Origin: Cytospora piceicola
Lineage: Eukaryota; Ascomycota; Sordariomycetes; Diaporthales; Cytosporaceae
Length of the DNA stretch: 64,000 nt
Direction: 5' to 3'
NCBI GenBank assembly: GCA_023375675.1
Contig: JALQBC010000052.1
Location: 62,960-126,959 of the forward strand
The notes under the pieces are model-generated. The model did not search any database. It saw nothing but the letters and a program-made list of their open reading frames with translations, and was not told where the DNA came from. Both the position numbers and the translations under genes were made by a program. Numbering within the stretch: the stretch's first letter is position 1; every line of letters starts with the position of its first letter. Positions 55,325-64,000 of this stretch are shown piece after piece.

Positions 55325-56432
55325 ATGAGAAAGCAGAGTCTGTACAAACTCCTAGGACTTCGGGTCCCGTGGACACTTGAACAGAGCGAGACGTAAAAGA
55401 CAGATTTGGGAAGATGAATAATAGAGGAAAACGCATTTCCAAGGCCTGGATTTGGACCAAGATATCGCCACATGCTTTTTACACCAAGGGTAACTAGTTA
55501 CATTCAATACATAGCAATCGAAGAGAACACAACCGCTTTGGTGATTAGCGTAATTCACGAACACCGGATCAGGAGCCCAGAACAAGAACTCCATCTCTTA
55601 GTATAGCACAGACGGAAGAGTTGATGGATTCCTTCAAATACAGAATTGAGGTGTATGCGTTTTCACTAGTGCTGTAATTAGCTAACTTGCCATCCTTTTA
55701 TTTGTTCTCCCCAGACACTGAATGTTACTCTCGTTTGTTCACAGAAGACCTAGCCACCATACGGGATAGAAACCCAACATTCGGACCGGAAAGCATTTTC
55801 GACCGGAATTGTGAAAGTATACTTAAGTACACTTGCGAGTGGCTGGAAAGTCAAACTTTGAACGCATGAACATAACATTGTATAACCTCGGGGAGTCACT
55901 ACTTAGGTACGCCATTCTTATTCTTTATGTAGAAGAAATGAATGGAAGTCAGGTGGTTGTTCCAACTGTCTCAGTAAGCGCCCGACATTGCTCGCGCAGC
56001 CCGCTGGCGCCAATGGATTCGAAAATCAGATGTATTTCATTCCGTACACATGTGGGTCGTCCGAGACAGCTCAGTCCTTGTACGCGTGGACATTGAAATT
56101 GCAAGTGCAAGTCAGGACCGGGTTAACTTCGAGTCAAGCTCCATACCCTAGGGTAGTTGCAAATAGAAAGCCACACCCAAGGTGATTAAATATGAGGGCC
56201 ATCAGCGGTCATCCCTTGTATACATATACTGTATACTCCCTCCGTTACAAACATAACTCTGTACCGTTATCAACTTTCCATGATGTTGATCGTCCGTCCC
56301 TGCAGCATTCATGGCATTATAAACGTATCCCTCGCCTAGGAAACCCAAACCATCTTCTCCTTCTTTCTTATATGGCCTTCGGCCTGTTGTCCCTTGAGTC
56401 ATTGCTTACCTTCTTTCGAGATCCACAATTCG
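55325..56432. other. Intergenic stretch, 1.1 kb
   Basis: No gene is supported. The region is AT-rich, with ACTTAAGTACACTTG near 55820. The last 200 bases contain a TTATAAAC TATA-like stretch at about 56317 and lead into the secreted-protein gene. Confidence 0.45.
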
Positions 56433-57436
56433 ATGAAGTGGTCACTTCTGTTCATTCTTTTCGCTCTGGGACTGACAGTCTCACACGCCGCCTGCACACG
56501 CAGGACACTTTTATCATCGACATTCGCGGTCTCTTCTAAAATGGTCAACCCTAGCACGAAGGAAGCAGCGTTAGCAGCACCCCTAGCTACGTGGATCTGG
56601 AATACGACATTGATCACCGATGAGAGCCAGGTGTCGCAGTTCTTCTCTTTTGCCCAGGAGCAGGATCTTCAAAGGGCGTACCTGCATATCAACGCGGATA
56701 TCGATAACCAGTATTTCGCGAGCTTTATAAGGCAGTGCAATGCCAGCGGTATCGTGGTGGAGGCCTTGATGGGAAATCCTAGATGGATCTTAGGAGGTGG
56801 ATATCCCAGGCTGCAGTCCAATCTGGATTGGATCGAACAGTACCAAGGCAATGTCTCTGGTGATGCAAAGTTCGCCGGTATTCACATGGACGTCGAGGTA
56901 TGTATATTCCTTATCCCGACGAGCCGGGATATGATAGGGAGATAGAGATGGTTAACTGAGAGGTGGCACAGTTATGGGCTCTCGACGATTGGCAGGCCAA
57001 CCTTGAGACATACATTCCAGCATGGAAAAACATGGTCAGCGACATCATATCCTTCGGAAAAGCCCTCGGTATGGCAGTAGCTGCCGACCTGCCTTTCTGG
57101 ACGCACACTTTGTCCGACCCGACAACAGGCGAGACCATGGACGTTTGGATGCTGGACAAGCTAGACTCCGTCACCTTCATGACCTACCGAAACACAGTTG
57201 CCGAGCTGTTAGACGTGGCCGCAAAGCCGCTGGCGGCCGCAAAAACGGCGGGAAAGCCGGTTTGGCTTTCAGTCGAGACCCGAGCGAGCACCGAGGCCAA
57301 GGTCAGCTTCAAGGGGCTGGTGACGGTCAGTACGCTTTCGTCAAAGCTCCAGTCCATCAGGCTGGACTGCTTGAACCATACGAGTTTCTCGGGCATTGCT
57401 GTGCATGACTATGCCGGGTGGCTTGCGCTTGGCTAG
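56433..57436 (+). CDS. Secreted protein of unknown function, possible TIM-barrel hydrolase, 309 aa
   Basis: Exons 56433-56897 and 56972-57436, phase 0, with GTATGT donor and GGCACAG acceptor; the join reads HMDVE-LWALDDWQANL. I start at 56433 because MKWSLLFILFALGLTVSHA is a clear signal peptide; an upstream in-frame extension has none. The mature part has an alternating strand/helix pattern: LATWIWNTTLI, DLQRAYLHINADID, ASGIVVEALMGNPRWIL, FAGIHMDVE, MAVAADLPFWTH, LDSVTFMTYRN, GKPVWLSVETRAST and FSGIAVHDYAGW. That progression, with acidic residues at strand ends (DVE, ETR, HDY), is what a glycosidase-like TIM barrel would show. I cannot assign a CAZy family. NTT, NAS, NVS and NHT are possible N-glycosylation sites. 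Confidence 0.8.
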
Positions 57437-58064
57437 GTCAAGTTGATCACCACACAACCAGATAAAACCCAAGTTTGTATCTTTACAATATCTCACCGGT
57501 CCCGCCGCGAATGGGCCCTGGATTCCATATATCCTCCCCTTGTTTCCGGCCCTCGGCGCTTGCGTAGACCCCTGATCGTCGTCAACGAACATGGGACTTA
57601 CCCGGGGGGCGGATATGCGCGTAACATCTGGAATGGACATCTAGATGGACGAACTTCTCGTCCGCGTCTTCAACCAGAAATCTTCACATGTGGGTATGGT
57701 ATGAAATATTCCACAGTCCATTACATTTTCCCCGTTCCATTTTGGGTTTGGCTTCATTTATCCGGTGTATTCGCTGATGCTTGAAACATCCGTTTGATCT
57801 GTACAACCTGGTGATATGCCGGGGCATCTTACAAGTGCCTCATAATCCTCAGCTTCAGCACACATCCTTACCCACCCTCCCGAGGTCTCTTACTTTCCGA
57901 ACTGATCAACTCGAGGGGTCTAGATGCCCGCCGCCTGTTCCTCAGGCTTCTCTGAATTAAGTGCATGTTGTACTGTACCGTAGGTCGGACTCTACGCCAC
58001 GACTCATCAAGTATCAAGTAGTCGCTCTACAAATCAGTACTTGCGTGTCTTTCCTTCTCTCATC
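57437..58064. other. Intergenic stretch
   Basis: No gene is supported between the secreted-protein stop and the broken regulator. An open frame at 57443-57784 is unrelated to known families. Confidence 0.45.
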
Positions 58065-59596
58065 ATGAACCGTAGATCCGGGAACGGCTGCATCGACTGC
58101 AAGAAGTCCAAGGTGAAATGCGACGAGATCCGGCCTTTTTGCGGCACATGCACTCGCAGACGGCATTTCCACCAAGGTTATGCCACGCCTCCTCCCACCC
58201 AGACGGTATTCAAAACGGGTATTCATAATCGCCGCGATGCATCTGCTCGAGCACGTCTGCGAGGGCACACAACAACCGAAGATGCTGCTGATGATGAGCT
58301 AGAGAGCAGCTGACATCAGTCTCAACCCTCCCCATCAAGTTCAACCACATTGCCACCGAAGATATATCAGCCTTCCTTGGCCAAGCACTGCTCTCGCCTC
58401 GGCGAGCCAGTGACGACCGATAAATCTAGCATCACGAGACCCAAGGCCGGCCATGCTCTCGTCATGGACCTAACCCAGTTCTTGACCCTGAGAGCGTTAT
58501 GCCTCCTCCCTCCTGGAGTCATCAACCCTGTGGAGATTTGCAGCAAGCCTCGACCATACTCGTGAGCATCGTCAAGGGCTAACAGACATAACAACATAGC
58601 GATGAGGCCACAATCGAGATATACTTTATGCAACACCTGCACGAAATCATGATAGGTCCAGAGTTCGTCAGCAATGAACGCCTATGTTCTCATGGTTCTC
58701 CAGCGCAACCCACAGGCCATCCTCGACGCCCTCGCGGCCATTGGGCACTCCTACTTGGCCACCTCGGGGTCCGAATCGTCACTCATGGCCCTGGACTACA
58801 GAGCATCAATACTGGCGACGTTACGAGCGATGCAGAAATTGAAACATGTCCCATAGGACATGATGTTCCTACTACTGGGGCTGTGCGCGATGGAGCTGGT
58901 CGAATTCAAAGCGACACCACCTGAGACTACAATCCCGGTAATTGTGGCCAACGCGGCCTGCCTGATCAATCACCATGTTTCGAGTGGTCGAGAGGTGTCG
59001 TCGCTTGCACATTACTTCATCCCTGTCCTTGCCCGTCAGGAGGTGATCATCTCGATGACGCAGTTACATCGACTGACGATTCCTACTTCAATGTGGCTTT
59101 ATGAGGAGGCCCAAACGTTCTACGGATCGGCTGATGGGATATACATCGACGTTCATGCCACTGCTCGAGGAACTCTGCGCGCTCGCCGAAGATGTAAATA
59201 ACCTCTTCCGACTCCTCGATCCATCCAGCCAGTCATCCTCCAGCCCTTTTACCAGCCTCATCCTTATCCTCACATCTATACTCGATATTAGCCGCGGACG
59301 GCTAGGCGGCGGCCAAGGCGCACGAGGTGTTCATGGCGACGAGTGTAGTCAACAGCGACGAGCTCAAGATGCTGCTGTGGCTGGTGTTTCTGGTGGCTTG
59401 TGAGACGACTGCCGAGGATGACAAGCAGACTGTGCTGGATACCTTCGACGCGATACTTGCACAGCGCAGGACCGTGACGGCGCAGAGGACCAAGATGTTT
59501 GTGGTCAACCGGGTGTGGCCAGCAAGGGATGAGGGGACGGAATGGAACTGGATAGTGCTGGCGAGGGACTTTCCTGGGGAGTATCTGCCTATATGA
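58065..59596 (+). pseudogene. Broken Zn2Cys6 transcription factor
   Basis: The start MNRRSGNGCIDCKKSKVKCD, then EIRPFCGTCTRRRHFHQGYA, is a zinc-cluster domain of the kind in many fungal regulators, but the position of the sixth Cys reads His (HFHQGY). Downstream, fragments of the regulatory domain appear in different frames: YFMQHLHEIMIGPEFVSNE, MNAYVLMVLQRNPQAILDAL, an in-frame TAG at 58854-58856 inside KLKHVP/DMMFLLLGLCAMEL, a frame change near 59130 before TSTFMPLLEELCALAEDVNN, and another before LKMLLWLVFLVACETTAEDD. The last fragment ends at 59596. At least one stop and two frameshifts make a functional product unlikely. It may once have regulated the neighbouring amidase or methyltransferase. 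Confidence 0.8.
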
Positions 59597-60505
59597 ATCA
59601 TGGAGTAGAAGGTTTTCCAGTGTCATGTTGGGCATGGGGTGAGTTAATAATCTATGTGGTGAGGACACAGCAGCTCCTCCCCAGGCTTTTCTCTTCATTC
59701 TAAGCGAAAGTACACGCAGTGGTACCTGGAAACATGGGATATTGGTTTATAAACAGTCTGACTCTTTGCCAAAAGAGCACCACCCGTGTATCCATGGATG
59801 CCTCCTGATGGGGACATATCTCATATGAAGGAAGGCAGGCTGCGATTCATCAAAGAGGGTCCGAAACTATCAAAGGGCTGCGCACCGTACATGGATTATC
59901 CCTGCTACTTCAGCCGTTGAATGCAGATCATCTCCGCATCGATCGAGCCGATCATAGCAAGATGGCCCGGACCGTTAGCTATCTTATCAGATGCCCCGCG
60001 CTGATGTCGGTGTCGTCGTCGTCGATCTCATGCCAACCGGATGTGTTACCATCATGTGTACCTGGGTACATCCTGCCAAACCTTTCGCTACCGGTATCAT
60101 TACTCGGTATCAACTACCGTTTCTTCGTGTACCTGCTGGCTGCGATGACCCGCCATTCTACAGGAAGTATTCAATGTTGGTGGGCGGGCAGCTTGTGTTG
60201 TTGACTTATGCACACATTGCAGTTTGACCTGCCCCTTGTGGGTGTGACTTGTAAGAGAAGGGCTCTCTTCTTGTTCAGGGTGTGGCAACCATATACAGAT
60301 AGGTAGCGAGTGTTACCGAATGTTGTGGTTCCAGCCATAAGAGCTGTATACTTAAGTAGTCTTGCAAGCTACCCTAGGGTACATTGCTAGTACCACCACA
60401 AGCCAGTTCTGCCCGTTCCCTTCATCTCCTCCTAGGCCTTGACTCCCCCCCTCCTCGGAGGCACTTAATCGTACCATCCCATCAGAAGCTACCTGCGAAG
60501 AGACA
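59597..60505. other. Intergenic stretch
   Basis: No gene is supported between the two pseudogenes. An open frame at 59917-60204 and an overlapping one show no family. CTACCCTAGGGTACA near 60371 is a palindrome-like sequence distinct from ACCTAGGT. Confidence 0.45.
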
Positions 60506-61519
60506 ATGGGCGTGACCGAAGTCGACACCTCCGGCTGCGACCTTGTCAAGACGAAGCGCACAACACCATACAAGCCATGGGAAGAGATCGCAGCCGCAAA
60601 GAAAGCCGAGCAGCTCTCGCGCATTCCCAAGGAGTGGATCTCTCCATACTCTGGACTCCCAACTGATGCAATCGACCTGCGTCCCATCGGCTCGCTTTCG
60701 GAATCTTGTCCGACCGCGAGCTCGAGATCACTGGCGAGACATACGATGCGACTGCCCTATTGGCCAAGATATCAGGCGGTACATATACCAGCGTCGAGAT
60801 CGTCACCACACTCTGCATGCGGGCTGCAGTGGACCAGCAGGCTTGCAACTGCTTGACCGAGATTATGTTCGCCGATGCCATCGCCGCCGCGGGAAAACTG
60901 GACGAGGAATACAACCGCATAGGGAGGATTGTTGGGCCTCTGCACGGAATACCCATGACTTTCAAGCTTGTATATCCAGTCCGTGTCCAGTCCGTATCGC
61001 CCGATACGAATGCCGGAATTGGAAGATGCTTACAGGGTAAATTACAGGATTGTTTTTGAAAGGCTTCGATGCCTCCGACGGCTACATGTCCCGAGCCTTT
61101 GACGCTTCCATCACCGATCCATACCTCGTCTCACTTGTCCGAGCTGCTGGTGCTGTCATCATCACCAAAACCAATACTCCCCAAACCATGCTCGTTTCCG
61201 AGGCCCATAGCAACATCTTTGGCCGGACTAAGAACCCAGTCGTCTCGTATCTTACGTGTGGCGGAAGCAGTGGTGGCGACGCAAGTGTGTTGGCATCCAG
61301 GGGCAACCCCTTTGGGCATCGGTTCGGATGTGGGCGGCTCAATCCGAGTTCCTGCCGCTGCGAACGGCATGGAAACTGATGTGCCATCCTTTACCATTAG
61401 ATGATCCGAAAGTGATGCACGGCGCACGCATGAACTTGCAGTTTTTGGTACAGAGGCTCGAGGATGATCAACTACTCAAGGCCGTGCAGACAATAGACCG
61501 GGTCCTGGACGAAGCTTGA
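60506..61519 (+). pseudogene. Truncated, frameshifted amidase (acetamidase-like)
   Basis: Amidase-signature hydrolases split carboxamides to acid and ammonia. Readable pieces: TPYKPWEEIAAAKKAEQLSR, WISPYSGLPTDAIDLRPIG; after a frame change near 60694, GILSDRELEITGETYDATAL and RIGRIVGPLHGIPMTFK (catalytic Lys region); a possible decayed intron near 60970-61047; then GFDASDGYMSRAFDASITDP, AGAVIITKTNTPQTM and TCGGSSGGDASVLASRG (cis-Ser region); and, after a third frame change near 61305, PLGIGSDVGGSIRVPAAANG, which holds the Ser nucleophile. A stop follows at 61402, and the C-terminal half of a normal protein of roughly 550 residues is missing or unrecognisable. All three catalytic residues survive but in different frames. 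Confidence 0.85.
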
Positions 61520-61683
61520 GGCAAGACACTCGTCTGATCTGTCGACGGGGAAGCAGATGGGCACTCGTCGACACTACCTCCAAGTAGCTAGGGAGGTAAG
61601 TAAAGTCACACCGCAGAAGATAGCTGGAATACTAATTCCTCTACCTCGGTCATGAATAAAGCCATTGATTTCTGATACCCCGA

Positions 61684-62612
61684 CTACAGTCTCTCAACCT
61701 CGAACACCAACCTTCGTGCAGCCGCAACATCCCACTTGCGCTTCCCGTCAGCAACACCCAGACCCTCATCAAGAGCCGCTCGGCAGTCGAACTTGATCCC
61801 CGTGCGCCCCGAGATCTCCCCCCACAGCCGGCGGAAAGTCTCATCGCTATGCTTGAACGATCGACCTCCCCCGGATCTTCCCGGTGATGCCTCGCCCTCT
61901 GCGTGGCCCACGGCTTGCCCGAGGATCAGAACTCCTGCTTGAGGCTTCAGGATCTGGATACAAGTCTCAAGGAGCTCGCGTTGCTCCTCCCAGCTGAAGA
62001 CATGAAGTATCATTCCCAGGTGGACGAAGTCCACACTCCCCTTTAGATTCTGAAGCTGGCTGTTGGGATCGAGCACATCGGCCTGCATGAAGTGTGTCTT
62101 GAGTGTGTCCTTATCCTGGAAAAGATCATAGCCCAGCTGAATAAAGTCCCCCATGAGCTCTGCGCCATACAGATTTTCAGAGGGTGCTCCATCAGCGACA
62201 AGCTTCCGGATGTCCTGTCCAAGACAGCAACCGATGTCCACATACTTCGCCCCTTGTTGCAGGCGTTGAACCATGGACGAATACGATGGCTGCTTGTGGA
62301 GGCTCAGGTTGAGGAAACGAAATTGGCCGATGCATGGATAGGGGTAGATATCCCATGCCTTGTCTCTCTGGTGCGCGTGTCAGTTCCGGCTTCTGGGTGG
62401 ATGGAAATATGAGCGGGTAATACCATTTCGAGGACATAGCTATCAACATCCGGCCCAGGAACGTGGGCATATCCTTCCAGAAGCTCACGCGCATCTGGAG
62501 TGACCCCGTGGAATGCCTTATCGTACCATCCTACACTCTTGTCCCTGGAGCCGATCTGGGGAGCAACCTCAGGGTGGCTACCATTTGACGAGATACCGGT
62601 CTGCGTAGACAT
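61684..62612 (-). CDS. SAM-dependent methyltransferase, secondary-metabolism type, 290 aa
   Basis: Minus-strand exons are 62612-62424 and 62367-61684 (phase 0, GTATTA donor, CACCAG acceptor); the join reads DSYVLEM-RDKAWDIYPYPCIG. The RDKAWDIYPYPCIGQFRFL block, YVDIGCCLGQDIRKLVADGA (SAM-binding motif I), SENLYGAELMGDFIQLGYDL, FMQADVLD and VDFVHLGMILHVFSWEEQ are typical of the fungal methyltransferases found in meroterpenoid and polyketide clusters (for example AusD/Trt5-type enzymes). Length matches. The N-terminal SVGWYDKAFHGVTPDARELL is also family-like. No synthase gene is in the window, but a broken regulator and broken amidase lie next to it. It may be a remnant of a cluster or part of one continuing to the right. 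The product is unknown. Confidence 0.9.
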
Positions 62613-63128
62613 TTTGAACTTGCTTACACGTTGGCCGCGGTGTTCAACATAGTTCTACGGAGAGGAACGCCAGTTCGGAAATGCAAATTGGTACGAGATG
62701 GTCAATTCGGCCCGGGCTGTAAGACAATATGAACTGACTTATCTAACCCAATGAGTGAATTCAACATCGCAGGGGATGAGTGGCCTGGAAACCCTTGTAC
62801 ACTAGATACTTCATCCCCTTCATGCACATCAAGGTGGGGTTCCAAGGGCCCACAAACAGCGGCGATAAGTGCCTAAAGATGTTACACCCCCGTTTAGGTT
62901 GCCGCTGTTGGGTTTTATGTACTACCTGCATGTGAGAACGTCTTTCCGAAACGGAGGGGTGTCGACTTGGTTGGAACATGCCTATCAAAAGTGGTCCATT
63001 TCAACGTCCCGAGGTCCTCTATTCGCGATGTTGGAGGCCATAGAAGTCCGTATAATTATTTTAGGAAGCTCTACACGCGAATGGTCCCAGTCCTGTGCCT
63101 CCATCAGCAATATTCATTGCATGCCGCT
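62613..63128. other. Intergenic stretch, methyltransferase promoter
   Basis: No gene is supported. This lies upstream of the methyltransferase and downstream of the rhodopsin-domain gene, both on the minus strand. Confidence 0.45.
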
Positions 63129-64000
63129 TCATACCCATGATATATTCTGCATTTCGTATGAGTTGGGATCAACGGGGCTCTTCGTCGAGCATCCGTAGTC
63201 CCTTTTGACCAAGGTAGTCTGGTCCCCCAGCTCCATGTCACGCAAGGAATCACCTCTGTGTTGCGGAGACAGGTCATCACTCATCCTCTTAGAGCCGTCG
63301 TTGCTCGTCAAGCGCGTAGACTTATGGTCATGACTGCCCCTTGGACCTCGTTGCCCATTTTTTGTCTGGCTTTGACCGCTAGCGTTGGGATAGGAAGGCT
63401 TAGTCTCTTTCTTGTTGTAGAGGAAGTGCCCGAACAAAGGTGTTAGACTTGGCAGATTGGCACTGAAGATGGCCACTTCCATCTCCATTGCTGTCCATGT
63501 TGAGGACTCGGCGTTTGTGTAGGGGAGGTCTGTTGGGACTGCCTTCCTGACCTCGACGATGCGGATGACGCTGGCAACGCATGTACTGGAATGAAAGAAG
63601 CGGTTAGTTTTGTAGATCGTTTCGGCTGGAACACACAAACGGCGACGAAAGCATCCTTACAAGGCCCCAAGGAAGAAGACTCCGCTCAATGCGATCTTCT
63701 TTCGCGTATTCAAATTCAGCCGGCGCAACATGAATAGGGGTAGGCTAAGAATCAGCACATCACCGAGAGCCCCGAGCGCCCCTGAGACAGCCCCAGTGAG
63801 TTGTTGGCTCGAACACTTGCCTCCCGGGAGAGTCTTGTCCCAGAAATATGAGACCGGAGTGCACACGGTGAGGTTGATGCACCACGTGACGACAGCCCAC
63901 ACGAGGGTGAAGATGATATTGGCCCAGGCGGCGACTTCGAAGGATCGTGTCACAAATATGCGCATGTAAAATACGAGGATGGAACACTTGATGAGGGCGA
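63129..64000 (-). CDS. Rhodopsin-domain (Pth11-like) integral membrane protein, partial
   Basis: This gene runs off the right end of the window, so its N-terminus is missing. Minus-strand exons are from beyond 64000 to 63661 and 63585 to 63129; the join reads FFLGAF-TCVASVIRIVEV. The visible part shows the later helices of the fungal rhodopsin/Pth11-like family: ALIKCSILVFYMRIF, FEVAAWANIIFTLVWAVVTW, the CTPVSYFWDKTLPGGKC loop, DVLILSLPLFMLRRLNLNTR, KKIALSGVFFLGAF and STWTAMEMEVAIFSANLPSL. After PLFGHFLYNKK comes a cytoplasmic tail rich in Ser, Gly, Arg and Asp. Pth11 of Magnaporthe is a surface-sensing receptor, but many paralogues have no known role. Genes of this kind are common in accessory regions and beside metabolite clusters. 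Confidence 0.9.

Overview
This window looks like nuclear DNA of a filamentous ascomycete (Pezizomycotina, most likely Sordariomycetes). Genes carry short introns with GTAAGT/GTGAGT-type donors and CTAAC/CTGAC-like branch points. Several families are typically fungal: Zn2Cys6 regulators, DUF4604, a Pth11/rhodopsin-type membrane protein, ACS-type MFS permeases and an amidoligase-domain protein. Exon joins below were worked out by hand from splice signals, reading phase and family resemblance; there is no transcript evidence.

Regions. 1-10.9 kb: conserved proteins of unknown function, a small two-exon gene, the nuclear gene for cytochrome c oxidase subunit IV (COX4, four exons), a DUF4604 protein and a 623-residue orphan. 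11.3-19.8 kb: a TauD-type dioxygenase divergent from an ACS-family MFS permease, then a Zn2Cys6 regulator and a Kv-beta-like aldo/keto reductase, which together read like a nutrient-use cluster, possibly for sulfonates. 19.9-20.6 kb: a MITE-like element with near-perfect terminal inverted repeats, a candidate 6-bp target duplication and an internal TCGCGA minisatellite. 21-25.5 kb: a large coiled-coil protein and a bZIP factor with a complex leader. 25.5-32 kb: a repeat-sprinkled intergenic stretch, a Cps1-like family 2 glycosyltransferase broken by a stop in its QxxRW motif, and an aldo/keto reductase with an 11-nt microexon. 33-43 kb: DOM34/pelota, a Dgr2/WDR44-like WD40 protein ending in a possible zinc ribbon, and the amidoligase protein. 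43-47.2 kb: no intact gene, only possible relics. 47.2-57.4 kb: an amino acid/choline-type permease, a type II membrane GH16 enzyme, a DHA2-type MFS exporter and a secreted protein. 58-64 kb: a broken Zn2Cys6 regulator and a broken amidase beside an intact secondary-metabolism-type methyltransferase and a truncated Pth11-like gene at the window edge.

How the genes fit together. Housekeeping genes (COX4, DOM34, the WD40 protein) are interspersed with accessory loci. The TauD/permease/regulator/reductase run is the best candidate functional group. The right end looks like a decaying specialised-metabolism locus. The least ordinary structure is the inverted-repeat element carrying a minisatellite with higher-order organisation. 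I found no CRISPR array, rRNA or convincing tRNA.
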